Below are positions 29,486 to 40,800 of a DNA stretch of 64,000 nucleotides, piece by piece. Made by a program: the position numbers and the translations under genes. The notes beneath the pieces were generated by a model. It was not told the DNA's origin. It saw only the letters and a program-made list of their open reading frames with translations, and did no database searches. The DNA is from Palaemon carinicauda (Eukaryota > Arthropoda > Malacostraca > Decapoda > Palaemonidae), in contig NC_090768.1 in NCBI RefSeq assembly GCF_036898095.1, positions 47,936,687 to 48,000,686 of the forward strand. The letters are read 5' to 3'. Each line of letters begins with the position of its first letter. The stretch's first letter is position 1.

Positions 29486-30723
29486 ATGGCATTTGAAGAC
29501 GTCGAAGCTGCTCTTGCCAAAATCTGCGAGCTGGACAGTGATAATGATGCAGTCCATCTTGCCCATGCTGTACAGATTGTTCACCGTCACATGTTTGGAG
29601 AAGCCAAGCCCTTCACATGATTCCCAGAAGGATGTCAAGAAGAATCTGTGCCATCATTTCTGCTTGCCCTAGTCAGTATGATTATAGAGGGACCCAACAT
29701 CAAGGAACACATGGCAGACACTAACCCTGCAGCAATTTCCGCAGCCCAAATACTGAAGTTCAACAGCATGAAACACAAGCAAAGATGTAGCACCCAATAT
29801 CCACAATATACATAAGGATAATGCTGCATGCTCATACATGCAACAAGGAATTGGTCGACGGAGTGTCACACACCTTGGCCTGAGCCTCTCCTATGATAGA
29901 CTGCTTCAGTTCTCAACACAGATGGGTAAGTGTCTGCCAACAATTTCATAGAAAATAAGTGGTCTGCTGTCCGAAAATGAGTGGCAGAGTGTTCACAATT
30001 GCTGCTGTAGGTAACATAGATCCCAACCCCAGTGCAACAACATCAAAGGAATCCTTCCATGGTACTGCTATCTCCCTGATACAGCATCCTTCTCCCACTG
30101 GTGAAGGAGTGGATCGGAGCATCATCATTATTGGAGGATCTGGGGATGTATTGACCAGAGGAGATCTCAAACAACACTCTGATGAAGAATACCAATGGCT
30201 AGGCAATGCGAAGCAAGTCCTGGAAGACGAAACTGATTCAGTGGACACTGACAACACATCTTTGTCTGGATTTCATGCCAGGCGACAGCCACCAGATGTT
30301 CGAATCATCTCTTCCTAGAGAGTGAGTGCCCACACAGTGACCATGATTCAGCACTCAATGGACATCGTGAAGAATGCTGTGGAACACCTGAATCCTGGAC
30401 AGCCACCAGTGGTCACCTTTGATTAGCCCCTGTTTACTTTGGCTAAGCAGATACAGTGGAAATGGCCAGAGAGCTATGGTGAAGACAAGATAGTGGTGAT
30501 ATTTGGGGGTCTCCACATACAGATGGCGTCACTGAAAACACTGGGGGACCCGCTGCAGGGGAGTGGTTGGCTGCAAGCACTTGTAGAAGCCGAGATTGTG
30601 ACAACAGGTAAAGCACACTCATACCTGCGAGCATCGCATGCCTTGCGCACAAGAGCACAACAAGTGACTGCAGCAGCAACATACATCCTGCAGCATCATG
30701 CTTACAACCACTACTGTCTGTGA
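29486..30723 (+). pseudogene. Decayed copy of an unidentified conserved protein
   Basis: I cannot name a domain. From ATG at 29486, about 110 codons read as a plausible folded protein (MAFEDVEAALAKICELDSDN, VHLAHAVQIVHRHMFGEAKP, SFLLALVSMIIEGPNIKEHM) with a TGA at 29618-29620 and a TAA at 29813-29815. Frame changes follow between 29815 and 29959. The rest is one frame (29959-30723) with TAG at 30316-30318 and 30423-30425: FTIAAVGNIDPNPSATTSKE, SFHGTAISLIQHP, VVTFD, IQWKWPESYGEDKIVVIFGG, and a His/Ala-rich end. My impression is of a family repeated in several animal genomes, but I have not checked this. The low-indel second half suggests recent decay. Confidence 0.6.
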
Positions 30724-30819
30724 GAAACCAGTGATATAGATGAACTTCCTGTGTCTTCATACCATAGTTGGTTTTACTTTATATTAGTAATGCAATGGAC
30801 CGCAACCTGGGGTCTACGG

Positions 30820-33343
30820 TTGCACCTCTATGCTCCACTAGCCTTGTATCTCAGGGCTCTTTTCAAGATGGTCACCATTCCCTTGATGGCAGCAATCTGC
30901 ACCTCATTTATGCTTAGGCACCTTGGTATCGCCTAAAGGTATTATCTCAGGTTTTTCTTCATAAGTCCTGTTGCCCCCACCACCACAGGTATTATTCCTA
31001 TTTCTTTCAGTTCCCATGTATTTTTCAGGTCGTTTTTCAGTTCTTGATATTTTGTTATTTTCTGCCTCTCAGCTCTATTGAGGCCAAAATCACTGGTTAC
31101 TGTCACATCTATAATCTTTGCTGTTTTTTCTTATTTATTCCAGATCACAATATCAGGTCTTACAGCACCTCCTTCTATATATCTTTCTGTTGGGATTATC
31201 TTATAAAAGATGGTAATGCCTCTGTTGGAGGTAACTGGATCTGGTTCATGCTCCCATACCTTATCTTTTACTTCAATTTTGTATTCTTTACATATTTTCC
31301 AATGTATATATTTACAGATCTTATTGTGACGAGCTGTGTAGTGACCTTCTGCAAGTAGAGTTTGGCAGGCTGAAATCAGATAACTAACACTCTCAACTAC
31401 TGCATGACAAAATCTACACTGGTCGTTTCCTGATATGGCTGCCATTTCCTTGAAGCCGTTTGTTAAGAGGCCTTGGTCTTGTGCTCCTATTATCATCCTT
31501 TCTCCATCAAAACCTAGATTTCCATTCATTATCCATCTGAGTGACTCTTCTTTGTCTATGTAATCCTTTTCCAGTTCTTGGAATCTTCCTGCTCTTCCAT
31601 GGTGTTTCCACCTTTCCATTCTAAGTTTTTCCACTCTAGAAATGAATTTCTCCCTGGTCTTCCTGGATATCATTGTTGCTTGAGTGCCCTTTGTTTCTTC
31701 TAGCAATTCTCCTACGAAGTTCTTAGCCTGCTTTGTTACTGATGTTTGTTGGCTCAGGGCTTCATTATGATGTTGGGCAACCTTTTTTATGTTTTCATCC
31801 ACAGAGCTTTTTTAAGTATTGCCCTATTCAGTACTTACTATTGCTGCTCTGTAGGCTTGATCGATTTTGGTTAAGCCTAGTCTACCTTCTCTGCGTGGGA
31901 GGTATATTCTGACCATACACTGGTTTCTATATGTGATTTTATGCAGGTTGAGAATCTTCCTGTTCTTAATATCCATCCTATCTATCTCACCTTGTGGCCA
32001 GTCTACAATACCAAACCATAGGTCACCACTGGTATCGCTAGCTGATTTATGGCAGTGATCTTATTCTTTGGTGTTAATTCTGACTTACAGATTTTCTTTA
32101 GGTGGCTGATGTACTCTTTCTTTATCTTTTCTCTCATTTTCTTATGTTTTATACCATTATTTTCTTCTATTCCCAAGTACTTATATGCAGATTCTTCTGA
32201 CAAATCTACAAACATACCTTCCTCTACTTCTATTCCTTCTGCTGTTACTTTCTTCCCTTTCTTAATGGTAATCTTCGCACATTTATCTAATACAAAGTCC
32301 ATGCAGATGTTACTTGAAAATCTGTAGATTGGCTTAACTAGTTCTTCCCATTTTTCTTCCGTGTCTGCATATAGTTTGAGGTCATCCATGAAGAGCAGGT
32401 GGTTCACTCTTTTGTTATCTTTTCTACTTCTGCTTTTGCTTAGGTCGTAGCCGGTGTTAAGATCATTCAAGATTTTACTATGCGGATCTATAGTCGAGTA
32501 GAAGAGAAGTGGTGAAAGGCTGTCACCCTGGAATATTCCTCTTTATATTTTTATGTCCGGAATTACTATCTGGCCCTCAGTGTGTTTAAGACATATGGTG
32601 ATCTTCCACTCAACCATCTGAGCTAACAGAAATTATCTTATTTCCTCCTTGATGTTATATAATTCCAGACATTTAAGTATCCAGGAGTGTGGCATGCTGT
32701 CAAATGCCTTCTTATAGTCTATCCAAGCCATATTAAAGTTCCTTTACCTTTTCTTAGTCTTCTAATATTGTTTTGTTAATTAGCAATTGATCTTTGGTTC
32801 CAAGTTTGTTTCTAATACATCCCTTTTGTTCTTTTTCCATATATTTGCCTTGATCTAGGTGTTCATAGATCTCATCTGCTATGACTCCTGTGAGTCAATT
32901 TTAAGTTGTTGGTAGACAGCAGATGGGCCTATATTTGTTGGCGAGCTCGGTGTCAGAGCTCTTAAGGAGGAGAGTGGTGTTTCCTGTTCTGAGCCACTCT
33001 GGTGATTCTTCTCCTCGTATCAATCTTGAAAAGACTTGTTCATAGTGTTGGTGTAGTGCTATGATCTTTTTTAGCCAGAAATTCGGAATCTTGCCTACTC
33101 CTGGAGTCTTAAAATGACTATATTCTTTGTTTTTCTTGCCAACTTTTCCGTGGTGAGCCTTATTGCGGCCATTTGTTTCTGGCTATTCTTCTGCCTAGTG
33201 GTGTCAATCCCAAAATTCTCTTGGTGTTGTCTCAGGTCTTCAAACAATGGCTTCCAAAACCTCTTTTGTGGGTCACGTCTTGTGGGTAGGGAGAGGTAAA
33301 GATAGACACGTATCCACTCCACCAATGACACGGTTTGTGTCAC
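30820..33343 (-). pseudogene. LINE with restriction-like endonuclease (R2/R4-like group), 5'-truncated
   Basis: Read leftward: the N-terminal part of RT (IPNFWLKKIIALHQHYEQVF, NIGPSAVYQ), AWIDYKKAFDSMPHSWILKC, GIFQGDSLSPLLF and the active site LLFMDDLKLYAD (Asp pair at about 32381-32386), then KYLGIEENNGIKHKKMREKI and AINQLAIPVVTYG. A C-terminal Cys-rich finger (QCRFC ... SAC), then TERYIEGGAVRPDIVIW, an R-PD motif of the restriction-like endonuclease, lie at about 31140-31420. The finger His is Tyr (SVSYLISAC). The tail WELKEIGIIPVVVGATG is near 30985. Several stops between 32470 and 33100 show it is dead. The R4-like placement is by motif memory. Confidence 0.82.
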
Positions 33344-33344
33344 A

Positions 33345-36300
33345 AAGAAGCTACTCGAAGAGTGCTATGGACCACAGGAGTGATAAAGAATCGTATCAGG
33401 TCTTCTGTGGATCACGTTTTGTAGGTAGGGTGATGTGAAGAACAGATACATTTTCACCCTACCAATGGCACAGTTTGTGCTTGAAAACGTTATGGATGGA
33501 TTCGCCCTAAAACGTACAGAGCTCTGGGTCATGTCTATGAGGAGGAGAAGAGAGATTCTGTGACTGGTATAGGACCTGACTCCCCGTCACGGACGCGATC
33601 CTTACAACCTCCTTTGACCTTCTTAGGGTTAGAGAGGCGAGCTGAACCTAAGGAGCGAACTCCATCATTGTTTTCCTGTGGTATGGCCTCAAAATAATAA
33701 CTAGCATGAAAAAAAAACATTGACTAGTGTCTGACCCAGTGTGCTATACCCTTGGGCTAGGTAACCACCTTCCTCAAGGTATGTCCTCAAGTAATTTCCT
33801 GTGTTACAGCCTTGATTACCAAGCATCAGGTTTCCATTTGGAACCTGAGGTTCAAGCTGCCTAGAACAAAATAGGATGTTACTTGATTTCTTGGCGTAGG
33901 CAAGAGACGATGAGGGAGACCCATAGTGTACATCTCTCTTTCAGTCGAGTGTCATACTGGGAAAGACCTGTCTTCCGGATCAGGGGAAGATCTTCGGTTT
34001 AGAGCTACCCGTCCCGTAGACAGCTGTATTACCCCTACGGGTAATTGGCTGAAACTATGAAGAGCAACGAGGAGAGGAGATGCTCGAAGGACGAGCAAAG
34101 GTCCTCCGTTGCTTAAGCCAAAGAACCTGATTTCATTAGTTGGCAATTTATGAGTACAGGACAAGAGTAGCACTCTTGAGAAGAAAGAGAGATAGACTTC
34201 ACTCGACTCTCACCACGGAGTATCTGGTCGTAGAGGAAGTCTGTCATGGAATCTCCGTAGCTGTAGACGGGCCACTGTATGTGACCTGTATTTTCAGAAA
34301 GACTCATCTTGCCGACGAGGCTAGACCTAGCTCTAGTCGAGTCCCTTAACGAGACAAGTCTGACTATAAGTCTGCACAGAAGTGGGGAGAAGCCATCTAT
34401 TCCTTTCTCAAGAGAAAACTACTCGTAAAAGGGAATCGAACAGGAGACAGAATTCTCCTCCTGTAAAGAAGATCAATGCTTATCATTGATATTCATTTCA
34501 CTCCTCGGCGGGAGACCTCTAAAACAGAGGCTGTAGGAGGAAAATTCCTGCATGGGGGTTGGATTCCACAAAATCCAAACCCATGGACAGGATACCTAGA
34601 AGGGGAGACCACGTAGGAGCATAGAGAAACAGTATATTCATGCTCTGATCATAGTCCTAAGGACATATAGTCCTGAATGTGGCCTACCCCCCACCCTTTC
34701 TTTAATGCCTCTATAGGAAGCGTCAAATCCAGAAGGACGAGGAACTACTCCTTGGGAGAGATTCTCGTCAGGCAGTCTTTCAACTAGGACCGTTATTTGC
34801 GCAGGTCTTGTCAAGGACCAAGGGAAGGATGATCTCTAGTTCTGTACGACCTGGGACCCGGCCAGTTCTTCAGTGATCGCACTCGACGGGGACTGATGCG
34901 GTCTTGTCGGATCTGCAGAAGTTTCTACAGGGTAATGACACAATCAACTGATATCCGTATAGGATATGACCGTTTCATTACTTTGATTACTTGAACTTGA
35001 ATGATAGATCGAGGTAAATGGAAAGAGATGTCTCACAGGAGTAGAGACTTACAAGCATTTAGTAGGTCGAGGTCTTCAAGACGAGGGATGATCCTATATA
35101 GGAGGCTAACTGGTTGATCACAAAACCTTCCTTTGCATCACAAGGTTAAAGATTAAGCTCGTCTAACGAGGTGAGACTAAAAGTAGAAACTTCTAACCGA
35201 CAAAGCCCGGCTGTATACCGGCACCCTCCGTCTTCCTATGAGATCGGATTTCCCAATCCTAAGGAAGAGGGTTAGTGACTGTTGATGCACGATAGTATCC
35301 TTGTAGCTAAAATCTGGTCTTTCTTTCCTTGACGAAAAGACCTGAGCCAAATATTTTGTGCTCGTGGAGGGGTTCTTTTATGAATAAGGAATATACTGTA
35401 TTCCCAACCACTCAGGTCTAAGAGGAGGAGTTCTGGTTATGGGAGAAAGTCATCGTCCTACTTCATAAACAATTCTGAGTTTCATAAAGTGTAGATAGAT
35501 GTTTCCCCAGAACAGAACCAGATGGAGGTTGAATGTGTTTCCACTACGGTCCGTGGGACTAAGGGCCAACGTAGGTGGGGAAAACACAGATTTTCAATAT
35601 CCTCTCTTATTCTTGTCAGTCACCTATCTAGGGCTGACTCAAATCGAAGCAAGTAAATTGCTCTGGCTGTTGATTAGACAGCACTGAATTCTTTCCCTAA
35701 GAGGAAGAGAATGGCGGTAACCTCATGAGGTTGTGTCTCCCACTAGGGGGGAGGGGGGAGAAGACAGATTAAAAGAATCTGCCTCCCCTATCACCTCCGA
35801 GATCCGATTTGCTTCAGGAGACTGTCTAACTAACATGGTTAATATTCAGGGAAAATAGGCACGTGACCCGCCCCATCATAAACAGGGCAACAGGATAGAC
35901 GGTACCAACCAAAGCAGCCCCTGGTTCCTGAGGCAATTTGTTTGCAAACCTTCCTGAAGTATGAGCAAAGCGTCAATGAAAAATACGTACGTTGAAGGGA
36001 TATGAACTCCCGTAAGTGTGCCCGATTCAATGCATAAACCTAGCCACCTTGAAGCATATCCATCTGATTCCACCGACAGCGAGAAAGTTTTGGGAACCCA
36101 AGAAGCCATATTTGTGAAACACAAACAAGAGACTAAAGAGTGGTGGTGGGGGGGGGGGGGATGAGCCTTGCGATACCAAAATATCCCTGTCGCCTTATGA
36201 AGTGAGTATTCTTAGATTCCCAGAACGTAATTCCATCAACTCTGCAGGGTCTAACGAAGTAGTGTAGGCCCAAGAGTGGTGAGACACGATCTATGCCGTC

Positions 36301-36366
36301 TAGGAGAGAGTGCTCTCTTGAGCAGCTCCCTCTCACTAAGTTGCCGGCAAACTAGAAGCCTAGAAT
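33345..36366. other. Unassigned stretch
   Basis: No recognisable domain in any frame; longest open frames are under 85 codons. It may be the decayed 3' half of the DIRS-C copy whose gag-like repeats follow, but I could not find RT or YR motifs. A 75-bp segment at 33268-33345 recurs with differences at 33410-33487. A run of 12 G lies near 36147-36160. Confidence 0.4.
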
Positions 36367-36367
36367 G

Positions 36368-36440
36368 TACGGTAATGCCTCACAACATGAAATTAATTCA
36401 TTCTGCAATGGCTTTCGTGAGCATCTCGCGTGAAAGCTAC
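36368..36440. repeat. Tigger-like terminal fragment
   Basis: TACGGTAATGCCTCACAACA, then AATTAATTCATTCTG and GGCTTTCGTGAG. Same word order and orientation as 48990-49067 and 51852-51928, so a solo end or a small MITE remnant. It merges into the heptad-repeat region. Confidence 0.65.
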
Positions 36441-36469
36441 AGCATCTCTCTTAAGAGTGTGAGTGTTTC

Positions 36470-37895
36470 ACACCAAAGCGAGAGCCTCTCACCTGAGTGT
36501 GTCTAGCGCATAAGTATGCTTTACACGAAAGTACGAGTGGTTCGCTCGTGATTATGAGCATCTAGTTCATGATTGTAAGTTTAAGCCTCTCGATATGAGC
36601 TTTTACCTCTTGATCAAGTGTGTCTAGCCTGGTATACAGGCTTGTAGCTTGGACGCTCATGATCGCGATCGTCTAGCTCGCGATCATGAGAGCGTAGCTC
36701 GTGATCTTACCACAATACGCTCGCGATCATGATCACAGGATTCTTGCTCCTGACCGTGAGAGTGTATCTCATGATCGAGAGCTTAGAGACCGCGATCGGA
36801 GTCACAAGTGTCTCGCTCGTGAGGGTTTAACTCATGAACATCAGCGTGAGCGTGGTTGTGAGCATTCCTGACGTGATCACGAGTGTCTAGCTCGCGATCG
36901 CAACTACAAAATACTCGCGATCGCCATCACAACTGTCGAGCTTGAGAATGTAGCTTTCGATCATGATCGTCAGCATGAGCTCGATCACAGCCGTACCGGT
37001 AGCAATCACGAGTGTTCAGCTCGCGATCATGAGCGTCTTCGCTCGCTCCTATGAGAGCGTGTAACTCACGCTCGTGAGCAACAGGGAGCATCTCGCTCGC
37101 GATCCCAAGAGAGTATTAAAGAGTTGAAGAGACTAGCTTCACAATCATGGTCTCGAGCGTCGTGCTCATGACCGTGAGCGTGCAAATCATGCTCGTGAAC
37201 ATGAACAGGACTGTGAGTGTCTCGTTCCCTATCACTTGAACATTCTCAAGAGATGTCGACACTGATGTCATAATCATGTTGACGAGCGTCTTGCTTGCAA
37301 CAGTGAAACTCACTCTCATGAGCATGACTGCGTTCGACAGCGTGAGCGCGGGTCTTGCTAGCGATCACGAGCGACTAGCTCGGGATTGCAAGTGTCCTCA
37401 AAGCTAAAGCGACTAGACAAAAACGTGGTCACAAGCATCGCTCATGACCAAGAATGTAACTCAGGAACATGAGCATGAGGGTTTCGCTCGAGAAAGAGAG
37501 TGCGATTATGAGCGTCATTCTTGTGAACGTGAACACAATCGGGAGCATCACGCTCGTCAGCGTGAGCTATCGCAAGCGCCTCGCTCGTCAGCGTGATCCC
37601 GATCGTGAGCGTCACGCTTGTCAGCGTGAGTGATCGCGAATGTCACGCTCGTCAACGTGAGTGCAATCATGCGTTTTCAAAGGTTGAGGAAAGAGTAATG
37701 TCACAATCAAAGTTAATATCTCGCTCACGATCCTGAGTGTGTAACTCACGATCATGAGCGCTAACTTGAGCGTCTGGTTCATAATCAGAAGCGTCTAGCT
37801 CATGATCATGACCATAAAACACTCGTGATCGAGACCACGACCGTTGTGAGCTTGCGACCGTGAGTATAACCCACGATCTTGCGCCTAAGCGCAAA
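36470..37895 (-). repeat. 21-bp degenerate repeats encoding charged heptads (DIRS-C gag-like)
   Basis: On the plus strand the words GATCACGAG, TCTAGCTCGCGATC and ATGAGCGT recur dozens of times at a ~21-base spacing. Translated on the minus strand they give heptads of the form E-L-D-A-R-D-R: for example DHELRSHDRELDDRDHERPS near 36641-36701, DRELDTRDH near 36880 and DHELDASDYEPDA near 37790. No single frame stays open throughout (stops and shifts are frequent). Its position just inside a DIRS-C end suggests a gag N-terminal domain, as does the Arg/Ser repeat region at the same place in the neighbouring copy. Function unknown. Confidence 0.65.
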
Positions 37896-38960
37896 CATGC
37901 ATAAAAGTTGGGTAAAGAATCTTCCTCGGAAGAGGAAATCTTACAACTGAAGGCAAACCTCTGAGCAGCACTCTGTTTCCTTCAAATGAGTTCTATCTCA
38001 AAGGAAGGTTAACATAAAGTGTTGTTATAGTAAAATGCCCAGGCCTAATTCTGAGTTGTCCCCGGCAGGGATTTCCCTAAAGGAAATCCTGCCGGAGTAA
38101 TCCCCCCCAAGAGGAAACCAAACAGGTGTTCTTCTTCAAGAAGAAGAACATCGAGATCACAATCACCTACGATCTCGTGATCGTAGCGATCTCTGTGGCA
38201 ATCAATAATCGTCACAAAAGACGCCCTAATGGGTGTCTAACACCTGGTCGTCACGAACGACAACCTGACCGACCAGGAAGACGAGCTGATGAGAGTTGCC
38301 CCTGCAATCATTGAACAGAATAAAATTCTGATCACATCATTGGAATGTCACAAACGACATCCTGATTGACCAAGAAGACAAGTTGATGAGTCTTGTCCCT
38401 GCGATAATTAAGGAGAAGGAAGATCCGTCAATTTGGCGATTGTTGAACAAGCCGTTGGTTGACGATCGTCATTAATTCCGCAATCCTCAACAGGCGGAAG
38501 CTGCATACGCGCTGGAACATTGCCAGTAGGAAGAGAGAAAATTGCGGAATGTTGGGAGACAATGAGATCGGAAGAAGGCGAGAAGACTCGTCATCAGCAG
38601 AAGTCGATGGAAGGGCGAACAGGAGCAGACCTAGTCAACCGCTAAGACGTCAGCCACAGCCAGTCACCGACTTCATCCCCGATGTTATCATGGAGTGCTG
38701 AGGAAAAAATAAGTAGAGGATTAAAAGTTCCTCCCCTCAGAGGGGGAAGAATAAACCCAACCCACGAACAAGAAAGGAAACCCCCAAGAGATGTCAGTGC
38801 AGAGGAATCCTCCGATAACTCGCAGAACGAACATCAACATCTGAAATCGCCACATTATCCCATAATGAAGCGTCGTGTAGAAGCACAAGTCACATCTGTA
38901 AAGAAGAGAATGAACGTAAAGCAATAGTAGTAAATGGGTAAGCCTTAAAGGGAAAGAGGA
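37896..38960 (-). other. Leader-proximal part of the first DIRS-C copy
   Basis: No long frame. It lies between the heptad repeats and the DIRS-C end at 38.97-39.20 kb. Short imperfect repeats involve GACGACC/AACGACATCCTG words at 38240-38370. Confidence 0.4.
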
Positions 38961-38974
38961 GACATCCTCTCTCT

Positions 38975-39200
38975 ACCAGCCAAAAGTAAAAAGTGACATG
39001 GTTCACTAAACCATGAGTAGATATAGGTGGCTGAGTAGCCCCAGTCACTACCCCCTACCTACCCACTGTAGTGGTTAGGTAGGGTTGTCACCTCGCACTT
39101 AAAATCTAATGACTGCCTTCTAGCTGTGCTAGAAGTAAAATCCAAATAAATAGTTGATGGTTTGTTAGCATGGGAATAAATACAAATTACTTCCTAATTT
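38975..39200 (-). repeat. Left terminal region of the first DIRS-C copy
   Basis: Matches 44620-44812: shared CCCCCTACC, a GGTAGGGTTG-like word, CTCGC, TAATGxCT, the (A)GAAGTAA-like word, AAATAG and GTTTGTTA/GTTTGTAT. This copy is more decayed than the one at 44.8 kb. It sits within 10-20 bases of the right end of the next DIRS-C copy. Confidence 0.6.
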
Positions 39201-39639
39201 GTCATTTGTTCCGTAACTGGAATACAAACCAAGGCTATCTATAGGGGTGACTCACCCATTAGGAGAATAGATGTCCCTGCCAATCTGGCTTTTTGGCCTT
39301 ACCCGGGGTACTCCCTAATGTGCAGAGTTTCGTGCAACAATAAGGAGACCCCAACACCGCGCTAAACCTGCTAAGCATGGTCTGTGGTCTACACAAGCTG
39401 TATGTATTGATATACTAGCAATGTGACTGTCAAGGTAAATGTACTTCCGAGTTATGTAGGAAATAACTGAAGAGACTGAGAAATTCCTACCACCAACTTG
39501 CCAGGGTATGGGGACGCGACAGTATTGTGCAGAGGATCCAGACTGCTGATTTCCCCAAGAGAAGGGAGGATGAAGGAAAAGACAGATATTCCTTTTCATT
39601 CACTCAGACTAAAACCCGGGTAACCAATGCCCTCAACCT

Positions 39640-40270
39640 TCTGCTTTTTGTCCAAAAAGGAGCTTGAGGTACTAAACCAGCTATTGTCAGCCAACACAAG
39701 ATTGATAGAAAACGTATCGAGGTTCCTGTGTGTCACGTCTTGCAGGTGGTGGCCAGTGAACATAGTTTGGTGTTTCCACACACCCACTTGCAATACCTGC
39801 ATCACAGAGTAGTTATTTTGAAGGCTAGAGACGTAGGTGCGGCCCTGACATCGCGGGATCTGAGACGACGTGCTGGAGGAGGATCTGGATTCGGGGTAAG
39901 GTCAATGACCCTGCGAATCCATGCAGAGATTGAGTTCTTCGTGATCCTCCCCTTGTTTCTACCTGTGCTGACGAACAGTGGGGGCGCTCTGGGCTGAGCT
40001 GCTGCTGTTCTCTTGAGGAAGCACCTCAAACATCTTACTGGGCATAGTAAGAGATGATTTGGGTCGTCAGTTACAGAGAGGAGACTCATTATCCGGAAGG
40101 AGTCAAATACAGTATAGGATCCAAAACCCCCGGCTTCTGAGTCTTGGCAACAAATTCTGGGACGAAGCTGAAGCTTACCTCTACCCATCTCCTTGAATGG
40201 GCGACGTCATACGGCAGACCATGAAGTTCGCTAACTCATTTGGCTGAGGCTACAGCGAGCGGGAACACCA
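39640..40270 (-). pseudogene. DIRS-C tyrosine recombinase, catalytically dead
   Basis: Read leftward: MVFPLAVASAK, then TGA at 40236-40238 exactly where box I has its Arg, then VSELHGLPYDVAHS, FVPEFVAKTQ, the open part from 40188 with DDPNHLLLCPVRCLRCFLKR, and the catalytic region near 39850 reading RDVR where HDVR is expected. The C-terminus after one frame change is VGVWKHQTMFTGHHLQDVTH near 39745-39800, with the nucleophile Tyr replaced by His. So Arg I, His II and Tyr are all lost. Confidence 0.82.
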
Positions 40271-40339
40271 TCTTCCAAGTTAGGCGGCAATCTGTTGCCT
40301 GTCGTAACGGTTTGTCTCAGTGCTGAAGAAGGGTTGCCA

Positions 40340-40800
40340 CCGAGTCTGCATAGGATCAGCTAGTCATCCTGGTAACGAAGGAGATGGACGCCGAGCTTGT
40401 GTGTCCAGGATGACACCAGGGGGAACACACTTGTGACGACCTAAGGTGCTGTGGAAAGGCCGAAGCCCAGCACCCTGAACTAGTATATTTTGTTGTTGAT
40501 GATGAATCTTAGATAGTTCCTCCAAGATGGATGGACAGGGATCTGGAAATATGTGTCCTTTAGATCCCGTGTACCCATGAAGTCGTGTGGCCTTATCGCT
40601 TGTCTGACCATGTCTGCCGTCTTCATGCTGAACAAAGTCTGTTTGACGAACCTGTTCAGAGCTGAGAGGTCGAAGATTGGTTTCCAGCCTCCAGACTCCT
40701 TTTTCCCGAGAAAAGTTGACTGAGGAAGCCTGGGGTCCCATCGAGGACCTCCTGGAGAGGGGCCTTGTCCAACATGGTCTGGACTTTGGCTCAAAGGGCC
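40340..40800 (-). pseudogene. DIRS-C reverse transcriptase, fragment
   Basis: GGWKPIFDLSALNRFVKQT, MKTADMVRQAIRPHD, TRDLKDTYFQIPVHP and RNYLRFIINNKIY are read at 40480-40700. After a shift come GLSTAP and YQDD at about 40360, followed by a stop where DIRS RTs have Trp. Directly after this the sequence joins YR, so the RT thumb, RNase H and MT are missing (roughly 1.5 kb by comparison with the other families). Confidence 0.8.

Noticed and set aside
29150..29638. 162-codon minus-strand frame
   Set aside because: Crosses the boundary between the DIRS-A3 leader and the plus-strand pseudogene; no protein-like motif.
36470..37895. CRISPR-like array
   Set aside because: Units are contiguous and degenerate with no spacers, and the 21-base period is translatable as heptads; the context is eukaryotic.
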